Assembly: GCF_003473485.1 (NCBI RefSeq) | Contig: NC_053046.1 | Location: forward strand, 1,374,001 to 1,438,000 | From: Medicago truncatula | Taxonomy: Eukaryota; Streptophyta; Magnoliopsida; Fabales; Fabaceae | Direction: 5' to 3' | DNA: 64,000 bases | Part shown: positions 48,163 to 59,460 of the stretch, piece by piece | How the letters are laid out: each line of letters starts with the position of its first letter | Numbering within the stretch: the stretch's first letter is position 1 | The notes under the pieces: generated by a model | Told to the model about the DNA's origin: nothing | What the model saw: only the letters and a program-made list of their open reading frames with translations | Databases searched by the model: none | Program-made: the position numbers and the translations under genes

Positions 48163-50150
48163 ATGCATCTGATTCAAACATCAGTTATTGGAAAACCTAC
48201 TTGTAATTTGTTAATTCATTATATAATCAAAAGTAGCAAGTTTTTTATAACGATCACTGTATAATTGAATGTTATCCACTTTTTTATCATAAAAAACACA
48301 TGGAGATTTAAACAAAACAAATATATAGATCATGAGAAAAACAACATATATAAGAAGCCTGGCTAGAAGAATTCCTGATCTCAGCAAAGGTTTTGCAATG
48401 AAAATTTCAAAATTGAATAAGTCACAGGGCCAAGCTGGTAAAGCAAAAATTTCAACGTTTTTTCTTTTATTTTATTTTTTAGGTTTTTAGTTAATCATAA
48501 ATAGAGACGGCGTACTTCTCCTAGCCTGGATTCGCATATTGGTTTGCCACATTGTAAGAGTTTATTTCCTTTCGCTAGACTCATTATTGTTGGTTTGAAC
48601 AAAGTTTATATTGATTTTTTTGATTGTCTGTACTCTAGACAAATAGTTGTCTCATGATTTAATGAGGAACAAAAATTCATGTTTTTATTTAGTTCCATGC
48701 TACTTATTTTATCCAATGTCACGATCAATTTTTAAATCAAAGTTCAAAAAAATTGTCTAATTTAGTCCCTTATTTTTTGAGAAATTAAACATGCACAAGT
48801 GGAAAAGGATACACCATGACGGGCTAGTAAGGTTGGACTAGTAAGGGTAGCCTACTACATAAACTTGCAATAATAAAACCATAAAACTACATTATGGGTT
48901 ATTCCGGCTTGAGTTTGAATCTAAACTATTTTTTTCTTAAAATAATTATCACTTTGAATTGTTGAAGCACAATTAATTATATATTTTTTTAACTATAACG
49001 TCTAAGTAATACTATAATAAAAATTACAATGTATTATTTTTCATAAATGAAAATACAAAAGATATTAAAAAATTGAGAGTGATAATGATAATATAAATAA
49101 TATATTTTTCATTCATATTGTATAATAATTACATTAATATCTTTTTTGTTGATAATACAAAATACATATTTAAATTACCCTATAAAAAATTGTCTTCCTT
49201 TTAATCACACATCAACATCTTTTTTCCCCTTTTCTTTTAATCTAATAAATAAGTGATTTTCACATATATTAAATTTTTTCTTTTGTGTTTTTTTTTTTTT
49301 TTTTTTTTTTTTTTGTGATTTCGTCGTCTAAGTGCGGTGTTGTATTAGTTGTTGTTTTGTCGCGATGTTCGTTTAGTTCATATTAAAAGATCGACATCAA
49401 TCAATTACAAATTCAATCAATGATTTATGCGTCAATGTTGCAGATCCGAAAACATGAATATTTTAGTGACTTAGATTTAATCATATTATTTGAAGATATT
49501 TTGCCGTTGTACGCTATTAACTTTTGGATGGTGTGAATTTATTCATAGATTCAGCTTTTATGTTTTTAGCGATGTTTGTATCTGATGTACTCTACCAATT
49601 TGAATAAATGAATATCGTTTTGTTTTTGTCGGAAAAAAAATCATGTACCATGCTAAATGGACATATATTTTGAGAGACAGTGTAAAACATAAGATAGTTT
49701 CTCCTTTAAAAAAAAAAAAGATAGTTTCTATTCTAGATAGGTATAAATAGGATTGAATTTATACTTTTAATAAAAAACAAGATAGGATTAGATTTATACT
49801 TTCAAAGAATTGAAAATTTTGGTCAAAAGAAAAAAAGGATTGAAATACAAAACCTTGAATACATACATTAATTCCAATGTTGAATCAGTCACAGGTCGTC
49901 CTCTGTTGACAAAATCACAATCTTTAGTCGTTTACCTATCGAAGGTATATATTTGGAACCAGTCACATATATGCTATATGTTTTGCGTGTGGATTACGTC
50001 TTGAATTTAATCAACACAGATAATAATAAAATAACATTAACCTTGTTCTGTTAACTTGTGCAGTTTCGTATGATTTTACTACAATTATATTATGAACGTT
50101 ACGGTCTGAATCAAATACATAAAATTGATTATACGATTCCAATTTAATAT
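48163..50150 (-). promoter_or_regulatory. Upstream region of CYP76 copy 3
   Basis: Inverted homology to the copy 1 upstream region: near 48163-48400, 48790-48850 and 49840-50100. A retroposon-like insert (about 49270-49640) interrupts it. No gene is seen. Confidence 0.5.
49270..49640 (+). mobile_element. Retroposon (LINE-like 3' end)
   Basis: Begins after a T-run and ends with CAATTTGAATAAATGAATAT, then CGTTTTGTTTTTGTC and a poly-A run. A diverged second copy with the same order of motifs (GATTTATGCGTC versus GATTTAGGCGTC; CCGAAAACATGA) lies at 58945-59460. The A-tail points to retroposition, but no coding part is present. Confidence 0.45.
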
Positions 50151-50159
50151 TTTTATTTG

Positions 50160-51149
50160 AAATAATTTCAAAATCACAATCTCTCATTGCTTTCAATGAT
50201 TTTATATTTTTATTTGAAATAATAAAATAATAATATTCTTAGTTTTGTTTTACTCACAAAAATCTTCTCTTAGTTTTTTTTTTTGTTTACAAATCTTCTC
50301 TTAGTTGAGACAACGCGTAAAGCATACTGTATATATTGACATCTCTTCATTTAAAATAAATAGTGTATGTTTGGATCCTTCTAAAGTGATAAAATTTGAT
50401 TCTAAGTTTAATTGTTTTTGTGTAAAATTGATTTTGCTTTCATATTTTTATTTTGAAGAAGCTAAATTAGCCTACCCAATTGACACCACAGAGAATCGAA
50501 CTGAGACCTCGAGGAGGAGCACACTCCCATATCCCAAGTCAATACCACCAGACCAACCCAATTTTAACATGAAACTAGAAATTGGATTTTTTAATTTTAA
50601 AATTGATTTTCACACCAAAATTTATTATTCCACTAACTTTTAACCAAAATCAATCTAACAGAATCAATTTTTATCACCGTGGAACTGGTCATACACATCG
50701 ACACATTGGATAAAGGTATAATTTATAAACATATTACGTAGTGTTTATCAGACTCTTTATTTTATTATTTTAAGATTTACCATGTAGTGTATTGTGTTTG
50801 CTATGTTAATTAATTTACAAGAAGAAAAACTAACATAATAATTAACATATTAACATTTACCATTAAAAAAGTTGCGAGTGAGAAATTATATGATAGAGCA
50901 CCAGAGTCTTGGACCTTTTTGGTGGCTGCCAACCATGTAACTACCAAGCATTTAGTTTTGTTCTATATTTTCCATTTGGATTATATTTCTTACTCATTTT
51001 ACCATTTACTTGCTTAACTATAGGATGGCAGCTCCCTATTTTTGATTCCAATACTTGGGGTTTAGCCATTTCATATGCATATATTGCATAAAATTAGTTA
51101 TCATCATTACCATATTATTGTAATACAATTGATTTGAGAGTGATGAAAG
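50160..51149. other. Intergenic, no gene recognised
   Basis: AT-rich with short uninformative open frames. Confidence 0.4.
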
Positions 51150-51600
51150 TCAGGGCCATTTCTGAGGAGGTGCAAACAGCTCTATAGAGCTGGGCCTCCC
51201 CAATTTTGGAGCCTAAAATATATATATATTTTATATATATAATGTCCTAAAACTATAATATATAGACATAGCATCGTAGCTATATCACCATTAGATGCGC
51301 GCCCCAATGAAAAATCTTTGTAGTATTATGTAGGGTGGCTCCGGTTCATGAGATGGTAGTTTTTTCATTATTTTTTTTCTTCCAGCATAATATGATCTCT
51401 TTTGGGCCTATTTTTTTTCTTATTTATTTAGAGCACTCTTAATTTTTTTGTATATACTCGTTGTATATAATCACAAAGTTCTAACCACAAACATTATAAT
51501 TATTTTCTAAAAAAATATTATAGTTTTTTTTTTCTCTTCTAAATAATGGGGCCTAATTTTACTAAGAGAGCGGGGTCTTCGATTTCACAGGGACAGCCCC
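51150..51600. mobile_element. Short hAT-type element
   Basis: 451 bp flanked by an exact 8-bp duplication GATGAAAG (51142-51149 and 51601-51608). The degenerate inverted ends are TCAGGGCCATTTCTGAGG and CAGGGACAGCCCC. No coding capacity. Confidence 0.7.
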
Positions 51601-51624
51601 GATGAAAGTAGTACTATTAGTTAG

Positions 51625-52565
51625 ATGGTAGGATCTCCATCTGATCTAATTTTTGTGGTGTCAAACAGACCAAATGCTTTATACAAAATGATATCACTTA
51701 TTGAAACTCTCGAAGGAAAGACTCTTAACTTGAAAATTTTGGATGAAAGAGATATCACATTCACAGTCCATACGACTGATATTGTGTCATTCTGCTATAA
51801 AATGTAGTCTCGGGTGAATGCATGCAACTTTCAAAGGATGCAAGTTAAGTCTGATGTTGTGTTTCCATCAAGGCTTACAACACAGGAAAAACATTATCTA
51901 AGGAAGATTTCGAGTGATGTTGCTTATGACTAAACCAATATTTTAATCTAATGTATAGAAAAACAACATTAGACTTGATTACAAGTTTTCCTCTCTTGCT
52001 TCTATCCTTTGGATTGAAAAAGGTATACATTCACCAGAGACTACATACATTTTCATAGCAAAGTTTTACAATGTGAGTCTCATGGACTATGATATTTCTT
52101 TCATCAAAAGGTTGTCAAGTAGAGAGTCTTTTCGACGAGAGCTTCAAGAAATGATATCTACTAGGTCATTATCAAATCATTTTCATCCCTAATGAATAAA
52201 GCAAGTGGTCTCTTAGTCACAAGATCAAATAAAGGAGATCCGAATATGTTGTCTCCTAACATAGGATATGTAATATTTGGACCCTTTTCAACTAGGTTCA
52301 ATGTTTATCTTCAAGGTTTCTTATGTATCCTTCATGTTCCTCTCGAGACAAATTAAGGAAGAAAAGAAAAAGCCAAATTGTTAAACAAATTGAAAAGGAA
52401 GTTCGAAGGATTCTTTCTTCGAATAAAGATATTTCATTTGTCTTTCAACCAACTTCACTTTTGACTCAAACTCCTCCACGCGTTCTTCAATTTGTTTCTC
52501 TTTTAAGTTCAGCTCCAGTACCCGTCCTTCAAACAATCATCAACAACCCAATGAAAAATGGATAA
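51625..52565 (+). pseudogene. Degraded long coding region, family not recognised
   Basis: Successive protein-like segments lie in different frames: MVGSPSDLIFVVSNRPNALY at 51625; RLTTQEKHYLRKISSDVAYD near 51880; a block beginning SSLASILWIEKGIHSPETTY near 51990; GYVIFGPFSTRFNVYLQGFL near 52265; and RKKRKSQIVKQIEKEVRRIL near 52365, ending NNPMKNG. Stops and frameshifts separate them. The order and spacing suggest one former protein of roughly 300 residues. An LTR-like sequence follows. I do not recognise the family, so no function is given. Confidence 0.45.
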
Positions 52566-52900
52566 ATTAGTTATGTTTCATTTGACAAACTTCCTTATTA
52601 AGTTGTAAAATATGGTTGAGAGTGGAACTATTTGTTTGTAGTGTGTGTGAATTGAGAAATAAAGTAGTTAGATGAACTATATAATACTACTAGTCTTTAA
52701 GATGTTACAGTACCAAAGCAACTAACTTTCACATCAACGAGTTTAAGGATCTTGAAAGTTCCACATCCGATTTAAACCTCACATACATGGATGAAACTAT
52801 GAAGTAGTAAGGGGAAGTGGAGAATCAAGAGTTGCCAATGCCATGAAATATGACAATAGGAAGACACTTATTTTTTGTAAAGAAATGTAAAGACATGAAG

Positions 52901-54000
52901 TGTTGGAACCCTGGTGTATATTGGGCAAAAATTTGGAGTATACTAGTTGTTATGTGGAGCCTTTGGAATGTAAACACAAGGATGAAGAAACTAGTGTAAA
53001 GTGTGAATTGAAAATTTTATGTCCCACATTGAGTAGATCACACACTCTAGTAGTGTTTATATATGTGGGATATCACTTCCAAGGGCTTGCGCCCTTGGGG
53101 TACCCACTTTTGTGAACGGAGTGAGCGCTTGCCAAAAATTATATATAAGACGCGCGACGACGACGCCGTCCGACCAGGCTTGGGCTTGGGCTTCAAAGAA
53201 ATACATTTTTTGGTGCTCAGAAAAATGAAAAAATAATTTTTTATAAGGACCAAGTCTCACACGTTTTCCACACGCGCACGTTTCCGCGTCGTGGGTTACC
53301 GTTACTGGGTCGTGGGCTAAGTTTGGCGGGTCGCGAACCGGGTCGTGGGCTAAGTTTGGCGGGTCGCGAACCGGGTCGGCGGAGTAAACGGAGTGAGCGC
53401 TTGCCAAAAATTATATATAAGACGCGCGACGACGACGCCGTCCGACCAGGCTTGGGCTTCAAAGAAATATATTTTTTGGTGCTCAGAAAAATGAAAAAAT
53501 AATTTTTTATGAGGACCAAGTCTCACACGTTTTCCACACGCGCACGTTTCCGCGTCGTGGGTTACCGTTATTGGGTCGTGGGCTAAGTTTGGCGGGTCGC
53601 GAACCGGGTCGGCGAAGTAAACGAGGTCAAATCCCCTCTATAAATAGAGAGCTCGGGAATGGGATTCTTCACTCCAAAACCGAGAATCGAATCCTCTTAT
53701 CTGGTTTTCTCCCCTTCTCATCTCCCTCGGTTTGTGTTGACGAACCGTTCTTTTCTTCCTCCTTCTTTGGTTTCTCGAGTGGTCTGCTACCATATTAGAG
53801 TGGTTTTTCGAAACCATATTGAGGTGTTATTCTCGAGCGATTTCTGGCAGTGCAGCCTTTAATCGTACAGTTAGAATCTGAGTTGTTTTATCTTGGAGAC
53901 GGCGCGGTTGCTAGTCTACCTTGCACAACTTAGGTAGTGCCGCGAAACGTCTTAAAGAAAGCGACCTGATCGTGACTCACCCCAGTAATAGTTTCAAAGC
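52901..54000 (+). mobile_element. Putative LTR-like sequence with duplicated promoter
   Basis: Starts TGTTGGAACCCTGG, an LTR-type TG start. It contains a stress-promoter-like GTCCCACATTG, two TATATATAAG boxes (53140s and 53410s), and a leader-like region to about 53990 with GGCAGTGCAGCC and GACGGCGCGGTTGCTAGTC. It resembles the U3-R-U5 order of plant copia LTRs, but the CA end, target duplication and primer-binding site were not fixed. Confidence 0.4.
53115..53625. repeat. GC-rich tandem duplication, period 272 bp
   Basis: 53115-53386 is repeated at 53387-53625 with few changes; both start AACGGAGTGAGCGCTTGCC. The first copy also contains an internal 33-base duplication (GGGCTAAGTTTGGCGGGTCG), which is single in the second. 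The block is CpG-rich against an AT-rich background. Confidence 0.9.
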
Positions 54001-54474
54001 TTTGTCGTAATTTTTCAAATTACAAAAACAACATGAAGTTTCACAGTAAGACTGCACTTATATATATTTTGACAATATATCAAGGATAAATTTAACAACA
54101 TTAAACTTCTATAACAAGAAATAGAAAGGGGAATAAAATACAATGGAAGCTTGAAAATAAAGGAAAACAAGCTAGCTCCATAATCAACATTATATATCAG
54201 ACACCTATATTTTATATGCTAATGTGTGTGAAGTTCGTGATACTTTTCCCCAAGGCCATAGTCAGTCATGTAAGAAGTTGAATAGGATAACAGTGCTGCT
54301 AAAAGAAATAAAGGCCTATCTATATGGTTTTCTACTTCCATTTTTTATTTTCCGGTAAAAATAAAAACATTTAACAAAGTGACATTTTTTCTTGTTAATG
54401 ATATCGAAAATCACAAATGAAAATAAAAAATATTCCCAATGTTGCCAAAAAATAAGATATGTATCATACCTTAT

Positions 54475-55025
54475 TTGCATTATGCCGAAAACCCATTAAA
54501 ATGTTTCCGGGCTTTATATCACGATGTAGAAGACACTGAAAGTGCATATACTCCGCTATGTTTATCTTAATGAAGTGGTATCATATTGAAGGCAAATCAG
54601 AAAAAACACTTTAACTTCATGTAAAAAAAAAAATGGTTTTCTTGATATTAAATCTATATTATTAGTTGAATTGCAAGCATCAAACTGTTTTTAACGAAAA
54701 CTTAATGTTGCAAAAGTTAAACAAGTTGTCGCGACTTGGTCCAAGAAATTCCAATAAGGTCAATAACCATGACCCTGTTGGACCAAGTCTCGATGATTTG
54801 TTTAACTTTTGCAACCATAAGTTTTCATTAAAAACAATGTTGATGATTGCTAATCAACTAGTAAGTATAGCTTTAATTTCAAGAAAATCAATTTTTTAAC
54901 ATGAAATTAAAGTTTTTTGTTTCTTTTCAATTTTCTTTCAACATGGTTACAAATTCATCTACATAAACGTAGCGGAGTATCGTGATAGAAAGCCCGAAAA
55001 AATTCTAAAGGGTTTAAGCCATAAT
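54475..55025 (-). ncRNA. CK1-derived inverted repeat, unit 1
   Basis: The minus strand of the left arm reads [20 protein letters not shown], and the plus strand of the right arm reads [20 protein letters not shown] then LMIANQLV. Both are hallmark casein kinase 1 blocks. The arms (about 54475-54740 and 54775-55025) are inverted copies of the same fragment, exon plus intron, around a ~35-base spacer. The right arm lacks about 22 bases near the HRD codons. It cannot encode a kinase. It is listed as a candidate precursor of double-stranded RNA; expression is unknown. Confidence 0.5.
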
Positions 55026-55029
55026 ACAA

Positions 55030-55615
55030 AAAAGATACGATTCATTAGATACCTTAATTGCATTATGGCCTAAACCCATTAGAATGTTTTTAGGCTTTAT
55101 ATCACGATGTAGAAGACCCTGAAAGTGCATATACTCCGCTATGTTTATCTTAATAAAATGGTATCATATTGAATGCAAATCAGAAAAAACAATTTAACTT
55201 CATGAAGAAAAAAAAAAAAAAGGTTTCTTGATATTATTAGTTGAATAGCAAGCATCAAACTGTTTTTAACGAAAACTTTATGTTGCAAAAGTTAAACAAG
55301 TGGCCGCGATTTGGTCGAAGAAATTCTAATAAGATCAATAACCATGACCTTGTTAGACCAAGTCTCGAGGACTTGTTTAACTTTTGCAACCATAAGTTTT
55401 CATTAAAAATAGTGTTGATGATTGCTAATCATCGAGTAGTAAGTATAGCTTTAATTTCAAGAAAATCATATATATTTTAATACGAAGTTAAAGTGTTTTA
55501 TTTTTTTTTATTTTCCTTCAATATGGTTACCAATTCACCTACATAAACATAGTGGAGTATATGAACTCTCGGGGGTCTTCTACATCGTGATATAAAGCCC
55601 GAAAATATTCTACAT
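55030..55615 (-). ncRNA. CK1-derived inverted repeat, unit 2
   Basis: A tandem copy of unit 1 with a period of 583 bases, diverged by roughly a tenth. It has the same arms: CATCAAACTGTTTTTAACGA on the left, and [20 protein letters not shown] read on the plus strand of the right arm. The right arm here keeps part of the region deleted in unit 1. Confidence 0.5.
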
Positions 55616-55683
55616 CCCAGTAAATAGGTTTGCATATAAATAAATAATAAAACCTAAACGGATCACAATAAAATAATTAATAC

Positions 55684-56110
55684 CTTTTTAACTGTATCGC
55701 AAAGCAAGTTGTCTTTGAGCGTTCAAAAAATGATTTCAACTATGGCTTCCACGGTTTCACGTAACCTAAAAATTATTCAAGACAACAACAAAAATTACTT
55801 AGTTTTAAAATATTCAAATGTAAAACAACTATAAATACCTTTTCATAAGAAGTTATGCACGACGAAAACAAATCGGTTGCAGATTGATAACAGAAAATCT
55901 ATCCAAAAAACCGCGAAATGGTGCAGATGGATAACACAAGATGTGGATCGTGTTTATGATACATGGATGATGATATGATGCAAATCACGAGAGAGATATG
56001 GATCTTGTTTTGGAATGATGAAGCACTATGGAGCTCTGAATGAGAGCGAGAAGAATGTGTATGTATGGTGGTGTGCTAGAGAAATTCTAAACCCTAATTC
56101 TTTGAAAAAA
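55684..56110 (-). other. Spliced leader-like exons upstream of the CK1 hairpins
   Basis: On the minus strand a leader beginning near 56100 (GAATTAGGGTTTAGAATTTC) runs to a donor AAAAG|GTATTT at 55839. A 73-base intron ends TTTTTAG and is followed by an 82-base exon 55765-55684 that closes with a donor AAAAG|GTATTA. This arrangement would carry transcription into the two inverted repeats. No long reading frame is present. It may be the 5' part of the ancestral kinase-related gene. Confidence 0.4.
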
Positions 56111-56149
56111 ATATATATAACTTCACCTAATTTTCTTGTACTCGTTTTA

Positions 56150-57190
56150 TGAGTTGGTGTCGGTATTTATATAATTATTAAGGTGTAGCTGACAAGGTAA
56201 AGAGATACTAAATTGATTGTAAAATAAATTACAATTGAAAATGTAATTACTGAAGTTAAAGTGTTAATTACTGAAATTGGTAAGGAGAGGATCCTAAATC
56301 CCTTTTTCTAAATAAATTGAAAATGTTAATTACTATAGTTTTGAACAAAACAAATAATATTACTGAATTCGAATGGTTAGTGATATGAGGTTCGACACAG
56401 TTGATTTTGCCCCGTGGTTGCTTTCAACCATACTTGTCCATATATTACTGAATTTGGACTTATTATCTCCGCTTGAGAAATCTGCTTAGGTTGATGTTTA
56501 AACTCTAATGTTAAGTTTAATCGGCAACAAATAAATTAGGTAGTTTACGCCCTTGCGGAAGTTGTCACATTATTAGCTAGTCCCATTACTTATTTTATTG
56601 TACCTCATTGTATTGAACATTTGATTTTTAATAAAATATTATAAACACGTTTTATTCAAAAAAATAAAATATAAATGCACATATTTCTGAAATTGGAGAC
56701 ATTCTATTGTAAAATAAATTACCATTAAAGCGATTTTGTATTACTATTATTTTCTTTCCTTTCACTGATTTTCCTTCCTTTGTTTTGTGCGGCGTGATGA
56801 ATGCATATAGTTCCATAGAGAGAGAGAGAAAAAACTTTTCTTTGTGATTGAATATTCCCTTATTTTTCCTTCAAAAAGAATATTCTCTTATTTTAGCTAT
56901 GCCTAGATTTATAATTTCTTTATTTATTTTTAAAAAATTGTATAGACATATAGTCCACAACTCCTAACTCAACTAATAAAAATAAGAAAATTGTTATCAA
57001 ACGTTTATCAATAAAAAAATAATTGTATCAAACATTATTTTCTTTTCGATGGATCTTACTATTTCATTTATCAAAAAAATTGTTTTTGCATGGACAACAT
57101 TTTTTTCTCCAACTTTGGGTTAGTTTGTGATTGGAATCTTCGGGACTATAATAATTGAAAACTGAAAACTAGGTAAAAAAATAAATATAA
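56150..57190. other. AT-rich intergenic region
   Basis: A short (GA)n patch lies near 56816-56831. No gene or well-bounded element was recognised. Confidence 0.4.
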
Positions 57191-57269
57191 TCGCATAATT
57201 AAATTTCTAAAATATCCATATGGCAAACGGAGTTAATAACTTTTTGATTTTCGCATATAATCGCATATA

Positions 57270-58827
57270 TCCATATAATCACATAATCTTTGTCCCTGTA
57301 TCTTTTTTTGTTCTAAAACAACCCCCTGTAAGTTAATAACTTTTTTATTTTCGTCCCTCCCGTCAACTTCCGTTACAATACCGCACATGTGGCAAACGGA
57401 GGATGACGGGACAGTGTCTGACGTGGCAAACTTATTGATGAGTCACACAGTGAGAGGGACCAAAACCAAAAAATGAAATTTGTAGAGGGACCAAAGCCAA
57501 AAAAATAAAATTCGTAAAAGGACCAAAACCAAAAAGCGAGAAAAAAAATAGCTTTCTTCATCTTCTTCCTTCCACCTCTTTTACATCTTCATCATTGTCT
57601 TCATAAATTCATCAAAAAACCCACGAAAAAAATACTCAGAAAAGAGATAAAAAAAAAACTCAAAATCATCATCTCACTCTCAATAGACAACTTCTCACAA
57701 ACCCAATCAAAATCCCCATTGACAATGGTCAGATTGACATCTCAACACTAAAATCCACAATGTTCATAGTCCTAAATAAACTTTTATTGATAATATCAAA
57801 ATCAAATTATAACAACAAAATCCTCACTGTGAATGCTCGAATTCCCAATATTGAAAAAATTCACAAAATTCTCAAATTGAAAAACCTAAAGAATGATTTT
57901 TTTTTCATTACCAACTCTCGTCTCATCATTGATCTCGCATCTCTGCTGTTTCTTGGTCACTCCAAATGCCTTCTTCGTCAATTCTTTGAACTCTAATCTC
58001 ATCATTTTTATTTCGAACATTTGGGTCGTGTTTTTTTTTCCGGTTGATTTGGAAGATTGTTGTGTGAAATTGGATTATAAGAGAAAGGTTCAAGTTTGAT
58101 ATGAATATTCTTTTCATTTGAAGATCTAGAAGGATAATAAATAGAATTGAAAAATATGTTGGAATGTTGAATTGAGATAAGTTTTATTTTAAACGATTTT
58201 AAAGTGTGTGAAATAGGATTGCACGTTGAACAGTGGGTATATTGGTTTAATTTGATTTTGTTATTTGTGAGAAGAAATAAAAGAGAAGTTATCACATGAA
58301 GGTATAATTGAAGGTGTTGGATTGAGTTTGTTGTTGTTTTGAGTTGATGGATTTTTGGATTTTGAAGTGATGAATTTCTGTGTTTGTTTGATGATGATGA
58401 TGAAGTTTATGAAGACAATGATAGTAATGAAGAAGAAGATGTGGGAAGAAGATGAAGAAATGTAATTAAATTTGAATTTTTCGTCTTCTCGTTTTTTTGG
58501 TTTTGGTCCCTCTACAAATTTCGTTTTTTGGTTTTGGTTTTTAATTTGATCCCTTTAAGAATTTTATTTTTTTGGCTTTGGTCCTTCTACAAATTTCGTT
58601 TTTTGATTTTGGTCCCTCTCACTGTGTGACTCATCAATAAGTTTGCCACGTCAGACACTACCACGTCATCCTCCGTTTGCCGCATGTGCGTTTTTGTAAC
58701 GGAAGTTGACGGGAGGGACGAAAATCAAAAAGTTATTAACTTATAGGGGTTGTTTTAGAACAAAAAAAGATACAGGGACGAAAACAAAAAACACGTCAAA
58801 TTACAGGGACGATTTACATATTTAAGC
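57270..58827. mobile_element. Long palindromic element, Mutator-MITE type ends
   Basis: 57280-57550 matches 58800-58480 inverted. Shared blocks include GTTCTAAAACAACCCC, GACGGGAGGGACGAAAAT (inverted on the left) and GAGGGACCAAAACCAAAA. The pairing continues inward through the CTTCATCTTCTTCC / GGAAGAAGATGAAG segments. The right end reads AAATATGTAAATCGTCCCTG when inverted. The left end lacks this and is scrambled (57190-57280). An AATTAAATTTCT repeat at both outer flanks may be a target duplication. Confidence 0.65.
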
Positions 58828-58944
58828 CACTAACCAATTAAATTTCTACTGAGAAAGGGTGATTTAGAGTCAATTTCGACCTAAAATCCCCTCCATATTG
58901 TTTTTGTTTCTCTTTTAGTTAAGTAAGTGATTTTCAGTCTTCTT

Positions 58945-59460
58945 CCTTTTTTTTTTTTTTTTTTCGTCATCTTAGCACGTCATTGTTTGTTTTCATTTTT
59001 CGTCTTTGTGCGCTGTATTTTTTAATTTACGTCTTAATGCGGTGTTTATTTGATTCAGGTAAATACTAGTTTTGATTGAGTGAAAATACACTCAATGATT
59101 TAGGCGTCGTCGACGTTGCAAACCCGAAAACATGAGTATTACGAAAACATGAATATAGTCGTATTTGTAGGCATATGTATGCTGCAGTTTTATTCTATTA
59201 ACATGTATATTGTGAGTTTGTTCGAATATTCGTACTTTTATTTTTTTGTCAAGTAGTCTAATGGCTATAAATTCACATTTTTTAAAATGAATATGTGGAA
59301 TGCTTGGGGTTCAAACTTCGACCCCTGCATATATTATGTAATGTCCCCAACAGTTGACCAAAGATCACGGGGACTCGCGTATTCATACTACTCTATCAAT
59401 TTGAACTATTCGTACTCTATCAATTTGAATAAATAAATACCGTTTATTTTTAAAAAAAAA
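58945..59460 (+). mobile_element. Retroposon-like copy related to 49270-49640
   Basis: Starts after a T-run, contains GATTTAGGCGTC and CCGAAAACATGA, and ends CTATCAATTTGAATAAATAA, then ATACCGTTTATTTTT and an A-run. It is interrupted at 59257-59375 by an inverted tRNA-like fragment (GTCCCCAACAGTTGACC). Confidence 0.45.

Noticed and set aside
54666-55480. Two 77-79-codon frames containing casein kinase blocks, as possible small kinases
   Set aside because: Each frame reads from one hairpin arm into the other and lacks the nucleotide-binding lobe and the catalytic loop in frame; they are pieces of the inverted repeats.
57760-58295. Frames of 78 and 95 codons inside the palindromic element
   Set aside because: Overlapping, low-complexity, on opposite strands and without family motifs.
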